Of a DNA stretch of 35,061 nt, positions 28,021 through 34,418 are shown in pieces. Within the stretch, counting starts at the first letter, position 1, and each line of letters begins with the position of its first letter. A model generated the notes under the pieces. It was given only the letters and a program-made list of their open reading frames with translations. It had not been told where the DNA came from and did no database searches. The stretch is from Anaerolineae bacterium (GTDB lineage: Bacteria > Chloroflexota > Anaerolineae > B4-G1 > SLSP01): positions 1-35,061 of the forward strand of contig JALXBP010000142.1 of assembly GCA_026991395.1 (NCBI GenBank). Direction: 5' to 3'. Position numbers and translations under genes: made by a program.

Positions 28021-28784
28021 AGCCGCTCGACCTGGATCGCGTCCGCACCTACGTCAACGAGCATATTGTCAATTTTCACCAGCGTCGCATTGCTTCACTG
28101 GAGCAACTTTCCCTCAACCGTCTGCTGCGCAAGAACCCCTATCTCTTTAGAGCCAAGCACATCACCACGGCGGGTGAACTCATCGGCGGCTTGTTAGATG
28201 CCTTCCTCTCGTCCTCGGAAGAAAAGCATTTCGGCGATTTTCTGGAAGGTCTGGCGATCTTCGTGGCCTCCGAAACTTGCGGGGGGTACAAATCGGCGGC
28301 TCCGGGCGTGGACCTGGAATTCGTCAATCGCGACGTCCATTACGTCGTCTCCATCAAGTCCGGGCCAAACTGGGGAAACAGTTCGCAGCACAAGCGTCTG
28401 GCTCAGGACCTGCGCAACGCCGTCATTCGGCTGAAACAGGCCGGCACATCGTTGAAAGTACAGCCTGTACTCGGCATCTGCTACGGGAAGACCCGCACGT
28501 CTTACACGCGAGACGGCTACTTGAAAGTAGTTGGGCAGAATTTCTGGTACTTGATCAGTGAGAACAAGCAGCTTTACACGGAGATCATCGATCCCATCGG
28601 CTATCGCGCACGCGAGCACAACGATGCCTTTCTGTCCGCACGCGCGAAGGTCGAGAACCGGTTCACGCAGGCATTCATCGAGCGTTTCTGTCGGGCCGAC
28701 GGCGCGATCGATTGGGAGGCGCTGGTGAGGTTCAACAGCGGAAACTACGATATGGACCGCTTTTCCCACTCCCTTTCCGCGTGA
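28017..28784 (+). CDS. PmeII/EcoO109I-like type II restriction endonuclease
   Basis: The 255-residue protein matches the PmeII/EcoO109I-type endonuclease family as I know it. The N-terminus is LDLDRVRTYVNEHIVNFHQRRIASL, with NPYLFRAKHITTAGELIGGLLDAFLSSSEE and FGDFLEGLAIFVA following. The PD-(D/E)xK-type core is GVDLEF (Asp99) and YVVSIKSGPNWGNSSQ (Lys114). The usual acidic residue two before the Lys is Ser112, as I recall for this branch, so another acid (Glu77 or Glu101) may complete the site. ATGA overlap with the methyltransferase couples the pair. Recognition sequence is not readable from the protein. EcoO109I itself cuts RGGNCCY. In 28081-28140, 34 of 60 bases are G or C, against 51 of 60 in 30121-30180. 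Confidence 0.85.
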   Translation: MKPLDLDRVRTYVNEHIVNFHQRRIASLEQLSLNRLLRKNPYLFRAKHITTAGELIGGLLDAFLSSSEEKHFGDFLEGLAIFVASETCGGYKSAAPGVDLEFVNRDVHYVVSIKSGPNWGNSSQHKRLAQDLRNAVIRLKQAGTSLKVQPVLGICYGKTRTSYTRDGYLKVVGQNFWYLISENKQLYTEIIDPIGYRAREHNDAFLSARAKVENRFTQAFIERFCRADGAIDWEALVRFNSGNYDMDRFSHSLSA

Positions 28785-28806
28785 AGCCCTCTGAAAAGGA
28801 GCCGCA

Positions 28807-30045
28807 ATGACGACCGTTGAACTCAGACTCGATGCTTTGGCGCACGGCGGGGAGGCACTCGGCCGCTACGAGGGGCGTGTCATCTTCGTCCCCTACGCCA
28901 TTCCGGGCGAGGTAGTGCGCGCCGAGATCGTCGAGGAGAACCGCCGCTTCGCCCGCGCCCGCCTCGTCGAGGTGGTGGAGCCGTCGCCCGTGCGGATCGA
29001 GCCGCTCTGCCCCTATTTCGGCGCGGGGAAGTGCGGCGGCTGCCATCTGCAGCAGATCGCCTACCCTGCGCAGGCGCGGCTGAAGGGACTGGTCGTCGTC
29101 GATCAGTTGCGGCGCATCGGCAAGTTCGAGGAACCGCCCGTCCTGGAGCCGATCCCCGATGCAAGCGGCTGGGAATACCGCAACCACGCCCGCCTCCACG
29201 TGGATGCGGAGGGCCGCCCCGGCTTCGTCGCCACCGACGGGCAACGCATCCTCCCCATCGAAGAGTGCCCCATCCTCCACCCTAACCTGCGCGAACTGCT
29301 GGCAGCGCTGGATATGCGCCTGCCCTACGTCGAGTGGCTGGAACTGCGCACCGGCACGGCGACCGGCGACCTGATGCTCGTCCTGCAGACGGTCGGTGAG
29401 GAGCCTCCCGCACTGCAGGTCGATGCGCCGCTTTCCATCGTCCAGGTGCGCCACGACGGGGCGCTCGCCCCGCTCATCGGCCTCGACTACATCGAGGAGC
29501 GCTTCCTGGGGCGCACCTTCCGCATCTCCGCCACCAGCTTCTACCAGGTCAACACACCGCAGGCCGAGCGGCTCATCGAGTTGGTAACCGAGGCGCTTGC
29601 CCTCGAGGAGGGGGAAGCGGTGCTCGACGCCTACGCCGGGGTAGGGATGTTCACCGCCTTCCTCGCCGAGAGCGGAGCCTACATCACCGCCATCGAAGGG
29701 AGCCACCTGGCCGTGGTCGATGCCCGTCACAACCTGGCCGACTTCGAGCGCGTGCGCGTGCTGGAGGGGGCCGTCGAGAGCGTCCTGCCCGACCTGGAGG
29801 CCCGCTTCGACGCCGTCCTCGTCGATCCGCCCCGTGCAGGGCTGGCGCGGGAGGTCCTCGACGCCATCGTCGCCGCCGAGCCGAGCCGCATCGCCTACGT
29901 CTCCTGCGATCCGGCGACGCTGGCCCGCGATGCCCGCCGCCTGGCCGCGCAGGGATACGCGCTCCGCTGGGTGCAGCCGGTCGATCTCTTCCCGCAGACC
30001 TACCACATCGAAAATGTCGCCCTCTTCACCCCGGAGGCAGGCTGA
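28807..30045 (+). CDS. 23S rRNA/tRNA m5U methyltransferase, RlmD/TrmA family
   Basis: The 412-residue RNA uridine-C5 methyltransferase begins with a TRAM domain (about 1-58, VELRLDALAHGGEALGRYEGRVIFV). A [4Fe-4S]-type cluster follows with Cys68, Cys76, Cys79 and Cys154. The SAM-binding motif is LDAYAGVGMFTAFLA. DPPRAGL precedes the catalytic YVSCDPATLARD (nucleophile Cys367). The end YHIENVALF supplies the conserved Glu. All catalytic residues are present, so it should be active. RlmD, RlmC and RlmCD cannot be told apart without comparison. AAAGGAG precedes the ATG. It begins a three-gene run with rnhB and a glycosyltransferase. Confidence 0.92.
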   Translation: MTTVELRLDALAHGGEALGRYEGRVIFVPYAIPGEVVRAEIVEENRRFARARLVEVVEPSPVRIEPLCPYFGAGKCGGCHLQQIAYPAQARLKGLVVVDQLRRIGKFEEPPVLEPIPDASGWEYRNHARLHVDAEGRPGFVATDGQRILPIEECPILHPNLRELLAALDMRLPYVEWLELRTGTATGDLMLVLQTVGEEPPALQVDAPLSIVQVRHDGALAPLIGLDYIEERFLGRTFRISATSFYQVNTPQAERLIELVTEALALEEGEAVLDAYAGVGMFTAFLAESGAYITAIEGSHLAVVDARHNLADFERVRVLEGAVESVLPDLEARFDAVLVDPPRAGLAREVLDAIVAAEPSRIAYVSCDPATLARDARRLAAQGYALRWVQPVDLFPQTYHIENVALFTPEAG

Positions 30046-30677
30046 TGCCGACCGTCGAGGTGGAGCAGGGCTTCTGGGCGCAGGGGCTGCGCTACGTCGC
30101 CGGGCTGGACGAGGCCGGACGCGGCGCGTGGGCCGGGCCGGTCTTCGCCGCCGCCGTCGTCCTCCCCGCCGGGGACGAGGCGGCCCGGCAGGCGCTGGCC
30201 GAGGTGCGCGATTCCAAGAAGCTGACCCCGCGCCGCCGGGAACTGCTCCTGCCGCTCATCGCCGTCCACGCGCTCACCTTCGCCGCCGGTCGGGCCTCGG
30301 CTGCGGAGGTGGATGCGTTGGGCATCGTCCCCGCCACGCGGCTGGCGATGCGCCGCGCCCTCGAGGCGCTGGAGGTGCGCCCGCAGGCGCTCATCCTCGA
30401 TGCGATCACGCTCCCCTCGCTCGAACTGCCGCAGCGGGCCTTCCCCCGTGCCGATGCGCGCTCCCTCTCCGTCGCCGCCGCGAGCATCGTCGCCAAGGTG
30501 CTCCGCGACCGCTGGATGGCCGAGCGGGCCGACCGGCTCTACCCTGGCTACGGCTTCGCCCGCCACAAGGGCTACGGCACGGCACAGCACCGCGAGGCAC
30601 TGGCCCGACTGGGGCCTTCGCCCATCCATCGCCGCACCTTCCGCCCCGTCGCCGAGCGGATGCGCGAGGGGGATTGA
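30045..30677 (+). CDS. rnhB: Ribonuclease HII
   Basis: The 210-residue RNase HII cleaves the RNA strand of RNA/DNA hybrids and single ribonucleotides in DNA. The catalytic motif GLDEAGRGAWAGPV includes Asp22 and Glu23. The third carboxylate lies in LILDAITLPS, and ARSLSVAAASIVAKVLRDRWM and YPGYGFARHKGYGTAQH are family-typical. Length is normal. The start overlaps the stop of the RNA methyltransferase (TGATG). Confidence 0.97.
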   Translation: MPTVEVEQGFWAQGLRYVAGLDEAGRGAWAGPVFAAAVVLPAGDEAARQALAEVRDSKKLTPRRRELLLPLIAVHALTFAAGRASAAEVDALGIVPATRLAMRRALEALEVRPQALILDAITLPSLELPQRAFPRADARSLSVAAASIVAKVLRDRWMAERADRLYPGYGFARHKGYGTAQHREALARLGPSPIHRRTFRPVAERMREGD

Positions 30678-30679
30678 CC

Positions 30680-31849
30680 TTGCGGCTCGTCTTCGTCGGC
30701 CCCTTCGGGATGCGTCCGCGCGGCACGATGGCCGTCCGCGCCCTCCCGCTGGCGAAGGCCCTCGTGCGGCGCGGCCACCGTGTTACGATGCTCCTCCCGC
30801 CGTGGCAGAACCCCGAGGATGCCGGGCGCACCTGGGAGGAGGAAGGGGTGCGCATCGAGAATCTGAAGCTGCCGCGCGGCCTGCCCGGCTACTTCCATCT
30901 CCGCCTCACCGCTGCGCTCGTGCATCGCACCCGCGCCCTGCGCCCCGACGTCGTCCACCTCTTCAAGCCGAAGGCCTACGCCGGATTGACCCACTTCGCG
31001 CTGGCGCACCTGCCCCGCCCGCCCAGGCTGGTCGTCGATAGCGACGATTGGGAGGGACGCGGCGGCTGGAACGCGCTGGCCCCCTATCCCGCCCCGCTGC
31101 GGGCCTTCTTCGCCTGGCAGGAGCGCTGGGGAATGCGCCACGCCGACGCGCTGACCGTCGCCAGCCGGGCACTGCAGACGCTGGCCTGGGCGCAGGGCGT
31201 GGCTCCGGAGCGGCTCCACTACCTGCCCAACGGGGTCGCGTGGAGCGGGCCGGTCGTCGTCCCCGCCGCGCACGCACGCCCCACCCTCCTCCTCTACACC
31301 CGCTTCTTCGAGTTCGATTTGGCGCGGCTCTGGCGCATCCTCGCTGCGGTGAAGGCGGCGCTCCCCGACCTGCAACTGCGCCTCGTCGGACGGGGCCTCT
31401 TCGGCGAGGAGGCACGCCTGCGCGAGATGGCCCGTCGGGCCGGATGGCGCATCGCTCCCGACGGCGACCTCGTCGATCTGGGATGGGTCGAACCGGCACG
31501 CCTGCCCGAAGCCTTCGCGCAGGCCGACGTGGCGCTCTACCCCTTCGACGATACGCTCGTCAACCGCACCAAGTGCCCCGTCAAGCTCCTCGATCTCCTC
31601 GCCGCCGGGATGCCGGTCGTCGCCGAGGCTGTGGGGGAGATTCGCGAGATGATCCGCACCGGGGAAAGCGGCCTCCTCGTCCCGCCGGGCGACGAAGCGG
31701 CCTTCGCCGAGGCCCTCCTCGCCCTCCTGCGCGATGCACCGCGCCGCCGCGCGCTTGGACGGGCCGCCGCCGAGGATGTCCGCCGCCGCTTCACCTGGGA
31801 TCGGCTGGCGGCGACCGCCGAACGCGCCTACGCCGTCGGTCGCGGCTGA
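30680..31849 (+). CDS. GT4-type glycosyltransferase
   Basis: This 389-residue GT-B fold enzyme begins MRLVFVGPFGMRPRGTMAVRALPLAKALVRRGHRV, the usual N-terminal Rossmann domain. DVVHLFKPKAYAGL and LVVDSDDWEGRGGW follow. The C-terminal nucleotide-sugar domain contains LRLVGRGLFGEE, LGWVEPARLPEAFAQADVALYPF and the E-x7-E segment AEAVGEIREMIRTGESGLLVPPGD. It should transfer an activated sugar to a lipid or polysaccharide precursor. Substrates are unknown. TTG at 30680 is taken as start, 8 bases after GAGGGGG and 2 bases past the rnhB stop. No ATG fits the fold's first strand. Confidence 0.85.
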   Translation: MRLVFVGPFGMRPRGTMAVRALPLAKALVRRGHRVTMLLPPWQNPEDAGRTWEEEGVRIENLKLPRGLPGYFHLRLTAALVHRTRALRPDVVHLFKPKAYAGLTHFALAHLPRPPRLVVDSDDWEGRGGWNALAPYPAPLRAFFAWQERWGMRHADALTVASRALQTLAWAQGVAPERLHYLPNGVAWSGPVVVPAAHARPTLLLYTRFFEFDLARLWRILAAVKAALPDLQLRLVGRGLFGEEARLREMARRAGWRIAPDGDLVDLGWVEPARLPEAFAQADVALYPFDDTLVNRTKCPVKLLDLLAAGMPVVAEAVGEIREMIRTGESGLLVPPGDEAAFAEALLALLRDAPRRRALGRAAAEDVRRRFTWDRLAATAERAYAVGRG

Positions 31850-31861
31850 GTCCGCCGCGCG

Positions 31862-31889
31862 TTGCCCTTCTTCCGCCCCGTGCTATACT
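31862..31889 (+). promoter_or_regulatory. Promoter of the cobalamin-riboswitch transcript
   Basis: TTGCCC (31862-31867), 16 bases and TATACT (31884-31889) with an upstream TGC place transcription start near 31896, just before the aptamer. Confidence 0.7.
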
Positions 31890-31919
31890 GACGCCGCTCG
31901 TTGACATTCCCCATAGCCA

Positions 31920-32045
31920 CGGTCGAGGTGCCCTCTCCCCTGCGGGAGATGGCTCAAAGCGAGGAAGTCCGGTGCAAGTCCGGCGCTGTCCCGCAACGGT
32001 AACCCTTCGGGGAAGCCCGACACTCCGCCTCGGTCGGTGCGCATC
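31920..32045 (+). promoter_or_regulatory. Cobalamin riboswitch aptamer
   Basis: The conserved cobalamin-riboswitch string is readable in order: GAGGTGCC near the 5' end, GGAAGTCCGGTGCAAGTCC (about 31960-31981), GCTGTCCCGCAACGGTAA (about 31985-32002), GGGGAAGCCCGACA and CCGCCTCGGT as B12-box region. The usual CTGTAA appears as CGGTAA. It lies on the transcript of the two secreted proteins at 32184 and 34418 and is followed by an intrinsic terminator, so B12 is expected to switch the operon off by termination. Ends of the aptamer are approximate. Confidence 0.92.
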
Positions 32046-32071
32046 ATCCTTCGCGGAAAGGAGGTGGCACG

Positions 32072-32092
32072 ATGACAGGCGTCGAGCGCTGA
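32072..32092 (+). CDS. Possible six-codon leader peptide (MTGVER)
   Basis: A strong ribosome site (AAAGGAGGTGG, about 32057-32067) precedes ATG ACA GGC GTC GAG CGC TGA, a complete six-codon frame between the aptamer and the terminator, ending 4 bases before the terminator stem. The strength and placement of the ribosome site suggest it may be translated. Alternatively, the GGAGG is part of the expression platform. Nothing supports a peptide function. Confidence 0.35.
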   Translation: MTGVER

Positions 32093-32096
32093 AGCC

Positions 32097-32133
32097 GACC
32101 CTCTCCACGTGTCGCGGAGAGGGTCTTCTTTTT
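32097..32133 (+). terminator. Riboswitch expression-platform terminator
   Basis: GACCCTCTCC (32097-32106) pairs perfectly with GGAGAGGGTC (32116-32125) and is followed by TTCTTTTT. The octamer CCCTCTCC also occurs inside the aptamer (31931-31938), so the 3' arm (32116-32123) could have two alternative partners. Confidence 0.92.
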
Positions 32134-32183
32134 GGCGTAGAGCACGATGAGCCGGTGAGTTTTCGAGCACGAAAGGAGCGATG

Positions 32184-34418
32184 ATGAAGAGACGATGGCG
32201 TGCCGGATTTCTGGCACTTGCGGCAGCGATGTCGCTGCTTGCCCTTTTCTGGATGTTGACCTCGGCGGGCGCGGTGCGGGCGGCGATTCCTTCGCCCAAT
32301 GCTCCCGACCACACGGCGGCGATCACGCGGGCGATCGCCTACCTGCGCACGCAGCAGTTGGCCGACGGCAGCCTGCCGGGTTTCGGGGGGACGCCCGATC
32401 CCTTCACGACGATCAAGGGGGTGATCGGCCTGGCCGCCGCCGGAGCGCCCTCCACGGCGCTGCAGACGGGCGGCGGGGCGACGATGCTGACCTACCTGGC
32501 CGACGAGGCGATCACCTACACGCACGACGTGAGCGGGCTTCTCCTCCCCGGACGTGCGGGGATGTTGGCCGTGGCGGTGGTTGCTGCCGATGCCGACCCC
32601 TTCGATTTCGGCGGGATGAGCCTCATCGATGAACTGTCGGCGACCTACCACACGGCGACAGGGGCCTACAGCACAACCGCCTCCGCCGGGTGGAGCACGG
32701 GGGCGGCGAGTGCGGTCAACCAGGCGTGGGCGATGCTGGGACTGAGCGCCGCCGAGCAGCCGGTGCCGCTCAGCGCTACGCTCTACCTGCTCGCGCTGCA
32801 GGAAAGCGACGGCGGCTGGGGATACGCGCCCGGCTCCGGCGGGGACGTGGACACGACGGCGTTGGTCGTGCAGGCCTTGCTCGCAGGCGGGCAGGTTACG
32901 CCGACCCATCCGGCGCTCGTGGCGGCGGAGCGGTTCTTCCGCAGCGAGCAGGACGAGGCCGGTTCGTGGGGCTACAGGTGGGGTGGCACGTACACGCCCA
33001 GCGCCGACTCGACCGCCGCCGTCATCCAGGCGCTGGTGGCGATGGGCTACACACCGGCGACCTACGCCTGGGAAACGGCGCAGGGAGGTGATCCCCACAC
33101 GGCGCTGGCCGCGATGCAGGGCGCGGATGGGGCTTTCGTCAATGCACTGGGCACGGCGCACGCGCTGGCCGGTCTGGCCGAAGCGCCGCTGCCGGTCTTC
33201 GGCGTGCGGGCGCGGGCGCGGCAGGCGCTTGGCCGCCTCGCGGCGGTGCAGTCGAGCGATGGCGGATGGCCGGGCTGGTCGGGGAGCAGCGACGCCGGGA
33301 CGACAGCGGATGCGGTCCTCGCCTTCGCCGCCGCCGGTTTCGATCCGCACACGGTGAGCGCGGGCGGCCCCTCGGCGATGGCCTACCTGTCGGCGACGGC
33401 GGCCTCCTACGCCGCCGGAGGGCCTGATGCGGCGGGCAAGTTGGCGATGGCCGTCGCCGCGGCGGGCGATGATCCGCACGTCTTCGGCGGCGTCGATCTG
33501 GTCTCGATCATCACGGCGAGCTACAGCGAAAGCGGCACCGTGGGCGGCTACGGCACGCTGACCAACACCTGGCATCAGGCGCTGGCCATCCTCGGACTGC
33601 GGGCGGCGGGGGAGCCGGTTCCGATAACGGCGACGCGCACGCTCAGTTCGCTGCAGCAGGGCGATGGCGGCTGGAAGTACGATCTTTCGTCGGCCTGGTG
33701 GAACGGGACGACGCCCGACAACACGGCCATCGCGGTCGAGGCGCTCATCGCCGCCGGGGTGCCGCGCGAGGCGGGGGTGATTACCCGCGCGGTGGCTTTC
33801 CTCGAGGCGCGGCGCACGGCGACGGGCGACTGGGGGAATCCCAACAGCACCGCCTACGCCATCCAGGCCCTCCTCGCCGCCGGGGAGCCGCTGGACGAGG
33901 CCCCTTGGGTCGTGCACGAGCGCTGGCCGATCGCGCTGCTGGAGCGCTACCAGAAGCCGGAGGGGACGTTCTACTACGGGGGATGGAGCGGCGAGGCGGA
34001 CAACGACTTCGCCCTGCGGCAGGCGATTCCGGCGTTGACGGGCGCGCCTTTCCCGCTCGCGCCGACGGTGCTGCGCCCCTGGCACGCGCCTTCCCCCCTT
34101 CCGGACTCCGATCGCTTCGTCGTCGGCCCGGCGCGTTACGCGCTGGAGGGGCGGCGGCTGACCCTCGGCTACGGCAGCGACCTCAACCAGAACGCGGTGG
34201 TGACGATCAGTTGGCGCCCGTCGGGCGTCACTGCGTGGAGCGAGCCGGTAACGGTCGAGCATCGCGCGCCCGTCTCGATCTCGGTCGGTTATCCCGTCTC
34301 GGCGGGCGGCGCGGAGATTCGCATCGTCGTCGCCGATCCCGACGGGGTGCAGGGTGAAGCGGAGCAGCGCCTCCGGGTGTACGGGGTGATGCTTCCGCTG
34401 GTGATGCGGGGGCCGTGA
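32184..34418 (+). CDS. Secreted alpha/alpha-toroid (prenyltransferase/squalene-cyclase repeat) protein, putative corrinoid-binding
   Basis: The 744-residue protein has a signal peptide (to about residue 34). About eight toroid repeats follow, each with a QW-like turn: AYLRTQQLADGSLPG, LLALQESDGGWGY, FRSEQDEAGSWGY, AAVQSSDGGWPGW, SSLQQGDGGWKYD, EARRTATGDWGNP. DxTAxxxxAL helices alternate. The true cyclase acid motif DxDD is absent (nearest DVDTT, from residue 221). A C-terminal beta domain (about 640-735) ends in VYGVMLPLVMRGP. Repeats of this kind form the alpha6/alpha6 barrel of intrinsic factor and transcobalamin. With the B12 riboswitch upstream and a DUF4430-type gene overlapping downstream (TGATG), a role in B12 capture is inferred. 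The second of two ATGs (32181/32184) has better spacing from AAAGGAG. Confidence 0.85.
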   Translation: MKRRWRAGFLALAAAMSLLALFWMLTSAGAVRAAIPSPNAPDHTAAITRAIAYLRTQQLADGSLPGFGGTPDPFTTIKGVIGLAAAGAPSTALQTGGGATMLTYLADEAITYTHDVSGLLLPGRAGMLAVAVVAADADPFDFGGMSLIDELSATYHTATGAYSTTASAGWSTGAASAVNQAWAMLGLSAAEQPVPLSATLYLLALQESDGGWGYAPGSGGDVDTTALVVQALLAGGQVTPTHPALVAAERFFRSEQDEAGSWGYRWGGTYTPSADSTAAVIQALVAMGYTPATYAWETAQGGDPHTALAAMQGADGAFVNALGTAHALAGLAEAPLPVFGVRARARQALGRLAAVQSSDGGWPGWSGSSDAGTTADAVLAFAAAGFDPHTVSAGGPSAMAYLSATAASYAAGGPDAAGKLAMAVAAAGDDPHVFGGVDLVSIITASYSESGTVGGYGTLTNTWHQALAILGLRAAGEPVPITATRTLSSLQQGDGGWKYDLSSAWWNGTTPDNTAIAVEALIAAGVPREAGVITRAVAFLEARRTATGDWGNPNSTAYAIQALLAAGEPLDEAPWVVHERWPIALLERYQKPEGTFYYGGWSGEADNDFALRQAIPALTGAPFPLAPTVLRPWHAPSPLPDSDRFVVGPARYALEGRRLTLGYGSDLNQNAVVTISWRPSGVTAWSEPVTVEHRAPVSISVGYPVSAGGAEIRIVVADPDGVQGEAEQRLRVYGVMLPLVMRGP

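Noticed and set aside
29720-30679. Fusion of the glycosyltransferase to a long upstream segment in the same frame
   Set aside because: The segment overlaps the RNA methyltransferase and rnhB in another frame and is a Arg/Pro/Ser-rich shadow.
32184-34418. Squalene-hopene cyclase or other terpene cyclase
   Set aside because: QW-like repeats are present, but the DxDD acid motif is absent, the protein is exported, and it sits under a B12 riboswitch beside a DUF4430-type gene.
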